Assembly: GCA_021818445.1 (NCBI GenBank)
Contig: JAKAEB010000014.1
Coordinates: forward strand, 1-64,000
DNA length: 64,000 bases
DNA from: Planctomycetota bacterium
GTDB lineage: Bacteria; Planctomycetota; Phycisphaerae; WQYP01
Direction: 5' to 3'
Part shown: piece by piece, positions 8,259-17,701 of the stretch
Layout of the letters: the number at the start of each line of letters is the position of its first letter
Position numbering within the stretch: the first letter of the stretch is position 1
Made by a program: the position numbers and the translations under genes
The notes under the pieces: model-generated
Seen by the model: the letters and a program-made list of their open reading frames with translations, nothing else
What the model was told of the DNA's origin: nothing
Database searches by the model: none

Positions 8259-10406
8259 CTATTTCAAACGCCGGATATAACCGTCCAACGTATGGCGTGC
8301 CTTCAACTCCTGCTTTTTAGCCGCACGCAGTGCACGCTGCGAGGTTGAAAGTTTTCGGTCCAGAGCGATAAGTTCCTTTGCGAAAAGCTGCGCCTCTTTG
8401 GGGGCCGACTTTGCCGCGGCGAGATTTTGCCGTATCCGGTCTTCGCTGGCATTGAGATTGGCGATTTGTGACGTTATATCTGACACTGTCCGGCTGGCCG
8501 AAACCAAAGCCTTCTTGAAAGTCACGGTTTGCGTCAATCCTTTTACGACTGATGCCTTCATGCCCTTGGTCTGTGCAAGCGCCGAGAGTTGGTCCGGAGT
8601 GGCAGCGAGCAAATCCACGTACGAGGTATGCGACGAAAGCTGGGCGATCCGGTAGGTTTTGTCGGACATGGCCGCAACGGGGATTTCCACTCCAATTCCG
8701 GATACCAGATGGAGGATGTGGTAAGGCGTTGATGCCAGGTGCCAGCCTGTCGGCCGGCCCAAAGCTGCTACCACATCGATACGGTTGCGGTGCATACTGT
8801 GCAACTTGATATCTAAATGATTCGTGACGGCATCAACTAAAACGAGCCTGCCTTTATGAAATTTGGCCGCCTGAAATACGCGGGTTTCGAAGTTCGTCAC
8901 ATCTGCGGTGAGAGATAAATCCGTGGCAAAGGGCATTACCAGTCGGGAATTGACGGCGATAGATGGCGCATTTATTTCACCGCTGTAGGTGGCCCCCTCA
9001 AATACCGTCATGGGGCCGGCGGGTAGATAACGGTCGGAATTGTTAAACAGCAGCACCGATCGACGCGCGTGTTTTTGAACCAGATTCACATTAATGACCG
9101 AAACGACACGTGCGGAAATCTTCGATGAAAGGATGGGGAATGATGCGGAATGTTCGCTACGGATCGAGATATCTCGGGCGACATAATCAAATGCAGGATT
9201 GGAACTTTGTGGTTCCGCCATGGCTTGCACGCTGATGGTCCGGCGCAATGATGATATCGATTGATTTTTCGCTGCCGCCAACGCCATTTGCGGCATGGCA
9301 CGTAACGAATTTACCGCAGTGGCCTGGGCGGGATAGAAACCATTGCTATTTGACGAATAATTCGCGGCTGTCATGTTGCGCAGGTAAAATAGTCCACCCT
9401 GAGGTGTAAGGGCCGTGTCGGCTGGTGCCGGCACGACTGGCCGCCGACCGTACAGCGGATGGCGCAGGTCTTCAATAAATGAATGCGGCCAGGTGCCGTT
9501 GATGTGCAAAGTAATATGCTTCCACGAAGTTGAGGTGGTATTGTGGACGAGGGCGTCTGCCATCATCTGAGCGGCCGGCGCTGGGGCGTGGCTGGAACTG
9601 GCCGGCGGCAACAGCAGCCTGTAGGTCATTCGCCATAAAGGTGTCTGGGTAGCGTAGCCAAATCGCACGATCCGCCGGCCGCTACCGCGAAATCGAATGG
9701 CGATACTTGCCGCACCGGTCTGTCGATTAGCTGCAATGTATCGCATGGCTTTACGGAGACTGGCCCGCAACTGATGGTTGCGTACCTTGAAACTGACCAA
9801 ATTAGCCAGGGACACACGTGTTACGCGACCATCGTGGTATATGTCGGCGTAGCGTGGGGGCCAGGCGAAGATCGCCGGCTGGGCATTAGTTGATTGCTGC
9901 TGCGGTTCAGGGTGCCTGAGCGGACTGATCGGCCATTGCGCCTTGATCCCTATAAGCCGACCATTGACACATTTGCCCTTCTTAAAAATCAGGCTGATTC
10001 TCCGTCCTTTTAACTCGGAAAGCAGGCTGATCCACGACCCATTTTCACTTGGCGAAAGGGGTAAGCCGGCGAGTTTCACGGAAAGCGGAATGGGGGTGGC
10101 AAAATTAACTTCCGGTGCCCGATTTGAGGAGTCAAAAAAAACAATTGTTTTTAGCAGGTCGTTCACGTCGTTGGGGTTGACCGGGAGATTCAGCGTTTGG
10201 CTGTTATCAACCGCGGCTTTGAAACCGATGTAACCCACACCGTTGGGAAATAAATCCACCTGGTTTACTTGGGAAGACGCCTGACCGGCCGGCAAGCCGG
10301 TTCTATTCCCGTTCCCCATACCCCAATGATGATTGACGGCTTGACATCCCCCCATTAACCCGGTCGCCACGCAAGCCAACGAATAGAGCCAATTTGTTCT
10401 GCGCAT
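8259..10406 (-). CDS. Large lipoprotein, DUF4139-like, unknown function
   Basis: A 715-residue exported protein. The start at 10406 is set by AAGGGGAA upstream and by an immediate lipoprotein signal (MRRTN, hydrophobic core, LMGGC with the lipidated cysteine at 21). An in-frame extension to 10592 lacks a ribosome site and would bury the signal. The middle of the protein is beta-rich with repeated SVKLAG/TLHINGTW-type strands, reminiscent of DUF4139 proteins. The last 90 residues form a predicted coiled coil rich in Lys, Ala and Gln. I do not recognise a catalytic motif. It is divergent from lptB, 205 bases away, which hints at an envelope role. Confidence 0.6.
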   Translation of the reverse strand: MRRTNWLYSLACVATGLMGGCQAVNHHWGMGNGNRTGLPAGQASSQVNQVDLFPNGVGYIGFKAAVDNSQTLNLPVNPNDVNDLLKTIVFFDSSNRAPEVNFATPIPLSVKLAGLPLSPSENGSWISLLSELKGRRISLIFKKGKCVNGRLIGIKAQWPISPLRHPEPQQQSTNAQPAIFAWPPRYADIYHDGRVTRVSLANLVSFKVRNHQLRASLRKAMRYIAANRQTGAASIAIRFRGSGRRIVRFGYATQTPLWRMTYRLLLPPASSSHAPAPAAQMMADALVHNTTSTSWKHITLHINGTWPHSFIEDLRHPLYGRRPVVPAPADTALTPQGGLFYLRNMTAANYSSNSNGFYPAQATAVNSLRAMPQMALAAAKNQSISSLRRTISVQAMAEPQSSNPAFDYVARDISIRSEHSASFPILSSKISARVVSVINVNLVQKHARRSVLLFNNSDRYLPAGPMTVFEGATYSGEINAPSIAVNSRLVMPFATDLSLTADVTNFETRVFQAAKFHKGRLVLVDAVTNHLDIKLHSMHRNRIDVVAALGRPTGWHLASTPYHILHLVSGIGVEIPVAAMSDKTYRIAQLSSHTSYVDLLAATPDQLSALAQTKGMKASVVKGLTQTVTFKKALVSASRTVSDITSQIANLNASEDRIRQNLAAAKSAPKEAQLFAKELIALDRKLSTSQRALRAAKKQELKARHTLDGYIRRLK

Positions 10407-10611
10407 GATAATTTCCCCTTGCGGCCACGAGTTACTCCAGCGCAAGTCCGCGAATTCGGACAGCGCAAAAGATAGTTGCCGCCAGAGTACCACGTCTTGC
10501 GAATCCTTGATGGCTTGCCATGCAGCGAATATCCAGCGACAATTCAGTATTGGCTGGTCTGATGGAACGCGACCTGCGATTGAGAAATGCAAAGGGAAGG
10601 CCCTTAAACGG

Positions 10612-11349
10612 TTGATACTGCTGAAGGCTGAAAATCTGGTTAAGCGATACGGCGGACGGACAGTTGTCGATCATGTCTCATTTGAAGTTGGGGCGCGAGA
10701 GGTGATTGGACTGCTGGGGCGCAACGGTGCAGGTAAGACAACCACCTTTCGCATGACCATTGGTATGGTACGGCCGGATGGTGGATCCGTCCTGTTTAAT
10801 GGTGCCGACATTACTCGTCTACCCATGTATAAGCGTGCCCGGCGCGGTATGGGGTACCTGTCGCAGGAACCATCGGTTTTTTTGCGCCTGACGGTGGAAC
10901 AAAATTTACTGGCAATTCTTGAGCATACCCGACGATCCCGGTCCGAGCGGCGGATCGAGGCGGATAAACTGCTGAGCCAATTTGGCTTGCAGCGTAATCG
11001 GACGCAAAAGGCTTATTCACTTTCTGGCGGTGAGCGGCGGAAACTGGAAATTGCCCGGGCCTTGGTCACTAATCCATCTCTAATCCTGCTTGATGAGCCA
11101 TTCAGTGGTGTTGACCCCATTGCCGTCGAAGACCTGCAGAGCGAGATTCGGCAATTGCGTGAACAGATGGGCAAAGCCATCTTAATCACTGATCACAATG
11201 TCCAACGCACGTTGGAGGTATGCGATCGGGCCCTGATTATTTCCGACGGTAAAGTGCTGGCACAAGGGGCTCCGAAAGAACTTATCAATAATGAACTGGT
11301 GCGAAAAACCTATCTGGGCCACACCTTTCGCGGCGATGAGTTTGATTGA
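10612..11349 (+). CDS. lptB: LPS export ABC transporter ATP-binding protein
   Basis: ATPase that powers lipopolysaccharide extraction from the inner membrane with LptFG. Taken from the TTG at 10612 it is 245 residues, the usual LptB size. Walker A GRNGAGKT is at 36-43, the signature LSGGERRK near 144, Walker B LILLDEP near 163, and the switch histidine in LITDHN. The open frame runs back to 10405, but that part has no family similarity. AGGGAAGG at 10592-10600 precedes the TTG with somewhat long spacing. The LptF/G/C/A genes are not nearby. It converges with gmhA. Confidence 0.88.
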   Translation: MILLKAENLVKRYGGRTVVDHVSFEVGAREVIGLLGRNGAGKTTTFRMTIGMVRPDGGSVLFNGADITRLPMYKRARRGMGYLSQEPSVFLRLTVEQNLLAILEHTRRSRSERRIEADKLLSQFGLQRNRTQKAYSLSGGERRKLEIARALVTNPSLILLDEPFSGVDPIAVEDLQSEIRQLREQMGKAILITDHNVQRTLEVCDRALIISDGKVLAQGAPKELINNELVRKTYLGHTFRGDEFD

Positions 11350-11386
11350 CCGCCATTCGGTGCCATGTGACCTGTGGAGAAACTTT

Positions 11387-11983
11387 TTACACCACCCGCT
11401 CAATATATTCCAGTATTAAGTGCAGAATGACTTCATGGGCTTCCTGAATGCTGGCTGTCCGATTGGAATTGACCACCAGCGATAGATCGGCTATCTCATG
11501 CACGCGCCCCCCACCCCGACCGAGAAGCGCCAACGCCGTGCCACCGAGACGCTTCATGGTGTCGCAGGCGCGGACGAGATTTTCACTCTTGCCGCTCGAT
11601 GAAAAAACCACCAATACATCGCCGGGCTTGCAATACGCCTCTATCTGGCGAGAAAACACACTGGCAAAGTCCCAGTCATTGGCAATGCAGGTTAAAGCCG
11701 TGGTATCAGCCGCCAGACATATGGCGGGTAAGGCGCGGCGGTCGGCGCGATGGTATTTACCGGTAAGCTCTTCCGCCAGATGCAACGCGGCCGCGGCCGA
11801 TCCGCCATTTCCAGCCGTCAGGAGTTTATTACCGGCCAGCAATTGCTCGGTAATTTTTCGACATATGGCATCAATCTCCGGCAATTGATATTTGAGTTGA
11901 TCAACAACCGACGCCGATTCTTTTATCAAGTCGAGCATCCAGGCCGGATTGACACTCAATGGATGAGAATTCTCTGAATTCAA
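11387..11983 (-). CDS. gmhA: Sedoheptulose-7-phosphate isomerase
   Basis: Converts D-sedoheptulose 7-phosphate to D-glycero-D-manno-heptose 7-phosphate, the first step to LPS core heptose. The 198-residue SIS-domain protein has AGNGGSAAAALHLAEELTGKY (phosphosugar loop), CIANDWDFASVFSRQ, FSSSGKSENL, and the C-terminal IQEAHEVILH with the catalytic Glu/His pair of GmhA. The start is TTG, with GGAGG nine bases upstream. It fits with the heptosyltransferase-like gene at 47178. The aldo/keto reductase lies 48 bases upstream on the same strand. Confidence 0.88.
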   Translation of the reverse strand: MNSENSHPLSVNPAWMLDLIKESASVVDQLKYQLPEIDAICRKITEQLLAGNKLLTAGNGGSAAAALHLAEELTGKYHRADRRALPAICLAADTTALTCIANDWDFASVFSRQIEAYCKPGDVLVVFSSSGKSENLVRACDTMKRLGGTALALLGRGGGRVHEIADLSLVVNSNRTASIQEAHEVILHLILEYIERVV

Positions 11984-12031
11984 AGTGAACTGCCTCCGCA
12001 GCCATCGGACGTAAGCGCCTCACTGAAAGGG

Positions 12032-12898
12032 TTAATCATTGAGGGCCTCAAATTCTTCAAGTTTAAATTGAATGTTTATCGCCGCGGCAGAACTGATTAC
12101 CGATTCTTTCCGACTCGCACCCGGAATTGGAATAATGTGCGGTGCCAGAAGCAGCATCCATTTAAGGACTACCTGCTGCGGACTGACGCGGTGATGCACC
12201 GCGATTGTCTCAAGCAGGGGTTCGGCGGCGGCGATTCCTTTGGCGGCCTTGATGCCTCCCAAGGGACTCCAGGGCAAAAAGGCCATGTCGTGCTTACGCG
12301 TGTAGTCCAGGACGCCATCATGCTGGGCTTTTCGAGTTTTACGCGAAAATTCATTCTGTATGCTCACAATTTTCGCGACGGACTGCGCCAGTTCTATTTC
12401 CAAGACAGATACGTTGCTTAGTCCGATATGCCTGATTTTGCCGGCATCCTGTAATTCCTTGAAGGCACCAACGCTATCGACAAACGCAACATGCGGATCG
12501 GGACGATGAAACTGGTAAAGGTCTATGCTATCGACCCCAAGATTCTTCAATGCTTCATCGCAACGAGCCTTGATACGGGCTGGCTTGCCATCAGGTTCCC
12601 AGCGCCCGTCCGGCCGCACAAGCCCTGCCTTGGTGGCAACCACCATGCGCTCGCGCGCGGCCGCGTCCAGCCGCGACAAAGCCTTGCCTATCAGGCGTTC
12701 ATTATGCCCCATTTCGGTATGATCGCGGCAGTAGGCATCAGCGGTGTCGAAAAAATTAATGCCCACGTCAATGGCCTTGTGAATGACGCCAATGGCATCC
12801 TCTTCCGACGGCCGATTTTCAGGTACTGACAGTGGCATACATCCCATGCCGATCGCGCTGACCATCAACCCCGAGGATCCCAACTTACGCATTTCCAT
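12032..12898 (-). CDS. Aldo/keto reductase
   Basis: A 288-residue NAD(P)H-dependent oxidoreductase of the AKR superfamily. The catalytic tetrad is visible: Asp and Tyr in FFDTADAY, Lys in VVATKAG, His in YQFHRPD. IPIPGASRKESV near the C-terminus is the cofactor phosphate-binding loop. A strong GGAGG eight bases before the ATG fixes the start at 12898; an in-frame codon 21 bases upstream is rejected. The substrate is unknown. It is followed by gmhA on the same strand. Confidence 0.88.
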   Translation of the reverse strand: MEMRKLGSSGLMVSAIGMGCMPLSVPENRPSEEDAIGVIHKAIDVGINFFDTADAYCRDHTEMGHNERLIGKALSRLDAAARERMVVATKAGLVRPDGRWEPDGKPARIKARCDEALKNLGVDSIDLYQFHRPDPHVAFVDSVGAFKELQDAGKIRHIGLSNVSVLEIELAQSVAKIVSIQNEFSRKTRKAQHDGVLDYTRKHDMAFLPWSPLGGIKAAKGIAAAEPLLETIAVHHRVSPQQVVLKWMLLLAPHIIPIPGASRKESVISSAAAINIQFKLEEFEALND

Positions 12899-13001
12899 GT
12901 GATATACCTCCAAATACACCGCCGACAGTGCCGACCTAGCCCATTATTCATCCCGGTTACTTGAACACCGACAAACATCCCAGCGCCGAGTAATCCGGCA
13001 G

Positions 13002-14102
13002 CTAATAATCCACCCGCAAAAATACACCCAGCACGGTGGCATCACTATGGGTGCCGGCTGGCTGCGCATAGCGCGTCGCGGCAAAAATACTGTTGGCCGA
13101 AAATCCTATCGTGTACTGCCCCGCCGATGGGCGTATGTTAAGCAGCCGATTGAGTGGATAGGTAATGGTCGTGCCGATATACGTGCCTAGATACCCGTCA
13201 CGAAAACTTGAACGGTTGACGTCGAGGCGTTTTTCCCCATTTATAAATGAAACCGAAAACGGGGAATAGATCGTAAGGCCACCCGTATGGGGCACACGGA
13301 ATACGGGGTCCATGCCCACCTCAAAGTACTGGCCCGCACTATGGGTGTAGTAGGCCCCGGCGTAGTCAAACCCCACCATGACAAACGGATGAAATGCAAA
13401 CTGATGCAGATATCGATCATCATTGAGCGACGCGCGTAAGAATATCTCGGGACTGTTCATTTGACCGTGCGAAAGCCCCATCCTGCCGAGCGGATTGGAA
13501 TGCGGAACGAAATATTGCGTGTTGGGGGTAATTTGATCGGTGAAACCCGCCTGTAAGTGAATAAGCCCGCCCGCATCGTAGGAGTAACCCAACGTCAAAT
13601 CTGCTTCGGAAAAATTGCTGTCAGGCACATTTCCCACCGCACCGCCAGCGGCAACCCGTCCGGCAATGCCTTGCGAAAGTGAATTGAAATAGGGGTTTTT
13701 AATATCGTATGACCAATTGGCAAAACTGCGAAAATAAAGCGACCCCAACTTTTTCATATTCAGCGAGATGCGAGTGATATTTTCCAGATTGGGTCGATTC
13801 GGGGATATATCGAGGTATCGATACCAGTAGTCATTGTAGTACCCAAATTGAGTCGATATGTGAATCGACGCTTTTTCCTGGTGTACAGCACTCCACCAAG
13901 GTGCCTTAACATGGTTGGAAGAGGGCGAAGCAAGCAGCGGCAGTAAATAAGATTGATTCGACGCGCCCGAGTCGTTGCCCCACACGATTCCCCCGCGCTG
14001 GCCGGCGATCAAAATGGCAGCCAGTGCCAACCAGCGTAGCGCAGCACTTCCTGATGCAGGTCGATGATTTCTTCCCCCAAAACCCATGCCTGCAAAGATC
14101 AT
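13002..14102 (-). CDS. Probable outer-membrane beta-barrel protein
   Basis: A 366-residue protein with an N-terminal signal-like hydrophobic stretch (about 22-36, WLALAAILIAG). The body is rich in alternating aromatic and polar residues (IHISTQFGYYNDYWYRYLD, IHLQAGFTDQI, FYAGAYYTHSAG-like strands) and ends in FLRVDY with a terminal aromatic residue, the usual end of an outer-membrane barrel. AGGTGG just upstream of the ATG at 14102 decides the start over a codon 21 bases earlier. Family not recognised; a porin or transport barrel is inferred from composition. A 22-bp palindrome lies 34 bases upstream. Confidence 0.6.
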   Translation of the reverse strand: MIFAGMGFGGRNHRPASGSAALRWLALAAILIAGQRGGIVWGNDSGASNQSYLLPLLASPSSNHVKAPWWSAVHQEKASIHISTQFGYYNDYWYRYLDISPNRPNLENITRISLNMKKLGSLYFRSFANWSYDIKNPYFNSLSQGIAGRVAAGGAVGNVPDSNFSEADLTLGYSYDAGGLIHLQAGFTDQITPNTQYFVPHSNPLGRMGLSHGQMNSPEIFLRASLNDDRYLHQFAFHPFVMVGFDYAGAYYTHSAGQYFEVGMDPVFRVPHTGGLTIYSPFSVSFINGEKRLDVNRSSFRDGYLGTYIGTTITYPLNRLLNIRPSAGQYTIGFSANSIFAATRYAQPAGTHSDATVLGVFLRVDY

Positions 14103-14135
14103 GTCACCACCTGTAAAGGCCATCCATCAAGTTAT

Positions 14136-14157
14136 GGTGCGCCGCATGCGGCGCACC
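14136..14157. promoter_or_regulatory. Perfect 22-bp palindrome upstream of the barrel gene
   Basis: The left arm GGTGCGCCGCA is followed directly by its exact reverse complement. It lies 34 bases before the start of the barrel gene and about 200 bases past the glycogen synthase stop. There is no T-tract on either side, so it does not look like an intrinsic terminator. An operator for a dimeric regulator of the barrel gene is the simplest reading. Confidence 0.5.
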
Positions 14158-14363
14158 GCAAACCGCCGATTGACAAAGCATACAGGCAATTACGGTCCAG
14201 AGTAAATGGCGCACGGACAAATTGCGCCGGCCGACGCGTTTGCCGTAAACGCCCCGTTGGCGGCGAGATTGGACTCATCTTCACCAGCGTCGCCGTTGGC
14301 CCGACGTCTTAAATCCGGGGCAATTCCGGCATATCGCAGCTCTGCTATTAGTTGGACAAACTA

Positions 14364-16157
14364 CTAGGCAATCACCACTTGCGGACGCACATGTTCGGCG
14401 TGCTTTCGCGCCAAGGCCCTGTCCATACCTGGAAGAACATAGTCGCGTGCCACCACCTCCCAACTCATCTGGTTGGCGAGGCGATACCCCTCCTTGACCA
14501 TTTTCTCGATGGCCGCATCCGTGGTCGGAAGGCCGGTCATAATCTTAGCTGCAATTTGCGCGGCAACCGCACATTCAATTTGATTCCGCCGGTTTTTGTC
14601 AATCGCGAGGCACGCTTCGATGGAGTCAAACTGGGCATGCGAATCCATGGTGTAATCCACCTCAATCACATTCGGCGTTCCCCCCTCTCCCGCCGCCTTA
14701 CGGGCGAAACCTGCGCAACCGCAAAGCGAGGTGAAAACGCAGATACCACCAAATGAGATGGGTTCAACCTGGGCGATGCCAAATGGTTCATAAACGGACT
14801 GCCCAAATTCTACATCCGAGCCTTGACGAATATCCATAAAATCCATCTCGGTGGGCATACGCAATCCACAGGTGCGCTGGTCAAACCCAAATTGATTGAT
14901 ATAGATAACTTTGCAGTATCGGCTGCGTGCATTGAATTCCTGCACGCCAACGTAAAATGCCGCCTCGCCGCCGGTCAGATCCGGATAACCCTCACGGTGA
15001 GCGACTGGCCAGTGGTAATTGGATTCCATGTTCAGCACATCATCCGCACCACGGGCGGACGTCTCGGTGGAAAGTACGATGAGTACAGCGGTTTGCTTTT
15101 TCTCCGCCATGTGCTGCTCAATTTGCTCCATGACGCGAATATCGCGCCATAGTCCCTTTGACAGCACCATACGCGTCACATGGGCGAAAACATAGTCTGG
15201 CTTAAAGCCCAGTAATGTTTGGCAGTAATGCTGAAGCCGACGGCGCGATGCATTTTTTTCATCCAGTGAAATTTTAAAGGATGGCACCCCGTTGTATGCC
15301 AGATCAATGTGTCGACGCTCAAAAACCGGGTTCAAAAAGTGAAACTCGTCGATAATGTAATCTCCCACCGCGAAAATATTATCGCAGTGTTTGGCCGCAT
15401 CCACGAGTGGATATTTGTAGAAGAATGACTGCGACCCAAATACATCATCGACGGATAAATGCTGCTGGTGTGCCAGACGCATGGCGTTGTAAAAGCTCAC
15501 GTCGTGCCCCGGATGTGATTCCACAATTCGGCGCATGGGTGCGACTTCATGGGCGTAAAATATCGTGCGGAAGCGGTCGGGGGCATTGAGTTTGGCCGCC
15601 AACGCCGTAGGCATTCCCATATACTCGTGCGAAAAAATAATGGCTGGATGTTCAGGTGAGCCGGCCCCAATGGCGGCCAACGCGTCAATCGCCGGTTCGG
15701 CGAGGCGGACATACTGCTCGTAATCCCATATCCATTCATAGCGGTTCGATTCAATGTGAAATTTGTCGTAAAGTTCCCATTTAAAAGCGGCAATTCGCTC
15801 GGCGGAATAATGATTCAAATTGAAAAGCAAAACCTCAGGATGTGAAGTTACCTGTGTGAACTTATCGTGAAAAGTCTTCCGCCCGTAAACAATGCTTACA
15901 TGGTATTTACGCTCCACGGCCTGAAGCGCCTCTGCCAAGGGATGACGAACAATACCGTCCATGGAACTGTAAAGCACCTCTCCGCCTAAGCCGAGACGCG
16001 TTTGCGCCGGGCCGTCCGTGCTGAAGAGAGGCCCGACGAGAATATCACGATCAACGCGGTCGCTGTAGTGCCGGGATGTAAGCAAACCGTGCAGCACAGC
16101 ACCAATTCCACCAATTTTCTGAACCGCCTCATGAGTTACGTGAACCGCTGTTTTCAT
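14364..16157 (-). CDS. Glycogen synthase-like glycosyltransferase (eukaryotic GT3-like)
   Basis: A 597-residue GT-B glycosyltransferase. KIGGIG at 14-19 is the nucleotide-sugar loop of glycogen and starch synthases, and FSHEYMGMP and FYAHEV follow in the N-terminal domain. VYEPFGIAQVEPISFGG in the C-terminal domain is the E-x7-E retaining motif. Length and arrangement resemble the eukaryotic/planctomycete type more than E. coli GlgA (about 477). Predicted to extend alpha-1,4-glucan from a nucleotide glucose donor. AAGGA lies ten bases before the ATG. The branching enzyme gene is 1.5 kb away on the opposite strand. Confidence 0.78.
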   Translation of the reverse strand: MKTAVHVTHEAVQKIGGIGAVLHGLLTSRHYSDRVDRDILVGPLFSTDGPAQTRLGLGGEVLYSSMDGIVRHPLAEALQAVERKYHVSIVYGRKTFHDKFTQVTSHPEVLLFNLNHYSAERIAAFKWELYDKFHIESNRYEWIWDYEQYVRLAEPAIDALAAIGAGSPEHPAIIFSHEYMGMPTALAAKLNAPDRFRTIFYAHEVAPMRRIVESHPGHDVSFYNAMRLAHQQHLSVDDVFGSQSFFYKYPLVDAAKHCDNIFAVGDYIIDEFHFLNPVFERRHIDLAYNGVPSFKISLDEKNASRRRLQHYCQTLLGFKPDYVFAHVTRMVLSKGLWRDIRVMEQIEQHMAEKKQTAVLIVLSTETSARGADDVLNMESNYHWPVAHREGYPDLTGGEAAFYVGVQEFNARSRYCKVIYINQFGFDQRTCGLRMPTEMDFMDIRQGSDVEFGQSVYEPFGIAQVEPISFGGICVFTSLCGCAGFARKAAGEGGTPNVIEVDYTMDSHAQFDSIEACLAIDKNRRNQIECAVAAQIAAKIMTGLPTTDAAIEKMVKEGYRLANQMSWEVVARDYVLPGMDRALARKHAEHVRPQVVIA

Positions 16158-16676
16158 ACAATACTGATCCTTACCGAGTCTTCAGAGCACATTCCAGCAG
16201 CATAACCGCCACGCATACATCTTGCGACAGGCTGGGGCCAAAAAGCATCCCGGCTACTGGCGATTTGTGTCCCATCCTGAGTGCAGGGGGAGCAATCATC
16301 ATGCCGAGATCAATCCTCTCCCGGGAACATTTTTCTGCCGGAGGAATTAAGGCCAAATATCCCCACACTCCCGATGCCGCCAACAATCGCGCGGCAGCCG
16401 ACGAACACTGAGGTCGGCCGACCACCTCACGTGAAACTCTCACGGCCAGCAGATTATCGGCAAGGTGCTGTACCAATCTGGAACTAACTTTTGGCGTCAC
16501 ATCCAAGTGCATTTAACTATGAATAGAATTCACACTCGACGTGGCGTGCTCTTTTGTTATGCCGCCATCACGGCTATAACCAGTGATAGAGCGAAGTGCG
16601 GGAATAGCGCGGTGTGCCGATTGGGTTTCTGGCGGCGCTTGTTGAGGAGGCCTGGACTTTCAGGTGCGTACCCGAA
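16158..16676. other. 519-base divergent intergenic region
   Basis: It separates the minus-strand glycogen synthase from the plus-strand kinase-like gene and should hold both promoters. A minus-strand open frame (16171-16512, 113 codons) fills part of it, but it has no ribosome site and no protein-like domain pattern, so I do not call it. The plus-strand gene may start as early as the GTG at 16614. Confidence 0.4.
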
Positions 16677-17621
16677 ATGGATGATCGAGAGGCCTATTTA
16701 CTAAACGGTATCGTCCAGCGTGATTTTCGGCTGGGGCGGATCATCCGATTCAGAAAACTCGCGCGTGGCGTTCAGAGCGAAACCATTGAGATACTTACGT
16801 CCGAACGCCAATCATTTCTCGTGCTGATTTACCCACGGATATATGCGCGCAAGCAACTCAACACGGGAGCAAAAAAGTCAACCAGTTTGGCGAAAGCGAC
16901 ATTTCCCAGCCTCCATTTCATGGAACCTGTAAAGGCAGGTGGCGGATGGGTTGTAGACGGCCCGCAGGGCACTCATCTCATGGTGGCGAAGTTCCCCGTC
17001 GGGCAGTCCGTTGCCTGCGAACAATGGCAAAGTCAGGATTTGAGCCAACTCGGAGTGCGCCTCGCCTGGATGCATCGCATGACAACTGACGCCGATCGCA
17101 CCCACACTGGAAAACCTCTTTACACCGAGCTTACCTGCCTGCTGGCCGAGCCCTCGCCTCGGCGCAACGCTTTGCTCAATATCCTCGATGCCAGCATCCT
17201 GCAGAAATTCGTCGACACCCAGAAGGGTAAACCACCCCTCCGAGGGTGGATTCACGGCGGTATTAATCAAAACTCCGTGCTAATGGACGACGATCGGCAG
17301 ATTACATCGGTGATCGATTGGGGGCTTGCCGGTAGCGGCAGCAACTACGAGGATGCGGTGGACGTTTTCGTACAATGGTGCGTGGATTCAGAAGGTCAGA
17401 TTCGGGCCACCGAAGCGCGCGCTTTTCTGGAGGCGTTTTTATCACTGGCTCCCGAGCCGAGAAGCCCCGATTGGCAGGACGTGGTGGATTACTGGTGCAT
17501 GCGGCAGATAAGTAATGCCCTGCGGGGATACCGCCCGTTACCGCGGGGATTCGGTTCGATTATCCGAAATCCGGCCTTCCTCTCCACAGCTATCGCCCTG
17601 TGTCAAAACAAAAATAGCTGA
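16677..17621 (+). CDS. Degenerate aminoglycoside phosphotransferase-fold protein
   Basis: A 314-residue protein with the APH/choline-kinase fold. VIDWG with the metal-binding Asp214 is intact. The catalytic loop, normally HGDxxxxN, reads HGGINQNS (193-200): the catalytic Asp is Gly195 and the usual Asn position holds Ser. It may therefore be a pseudokinase or use a shifted residue. The ATG at 16677 is chosen because the fold begins just after it; a GTG at 16614 in the same frame is possible and neither has a good ribosome site. It lies 80 bases upstream of glgB, so a link to glycogen or maltose metabolism (maltokinases share this fold) is plausible but unproven. Confidence 0.65.
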   Translation: MDDREAYLLNGIVQRDFRLGRIIRFRKLARGVQSETIEILTSERQSFLVLIYPRIYARKQLNTGAKKSTSLAKATFPSLHFMEPVKAGGGWVVDGPQGTHLMVAKFPVGQSVACEQWQSQDLSQLGVRLAWMHRMTTDADRTHTGKPLYTELTCLLAEPSPRRNALLNILDASILQKFVDTQKGKPPLRGWIHGGINQNSVLMDDDRQITSVIDWGLAGSGSNYEDAVDVFVQWCVDSEGQIRATEARAFLEAFLSLAPEPRSPDWQDVVDYWCMRQISNALRGYRPLPRGFGSIIRNPAFLSTAIALCQNKNS

Positions 17622-17701
17622 AATGTAATATCTCAACGGATGTCTTTAATCACCGGTCGGTTAAACTACATTTCTTAGTCGGTGGAAACAGGAGAATGCT
17701 T

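Noticed and set aside
16171-16512. 113-codon minus-strand frame upstream of glycogen synthase
   Set aside because: No Shine-Dalgarno, no domain pattern, and it covers the region expected to hold promoters.
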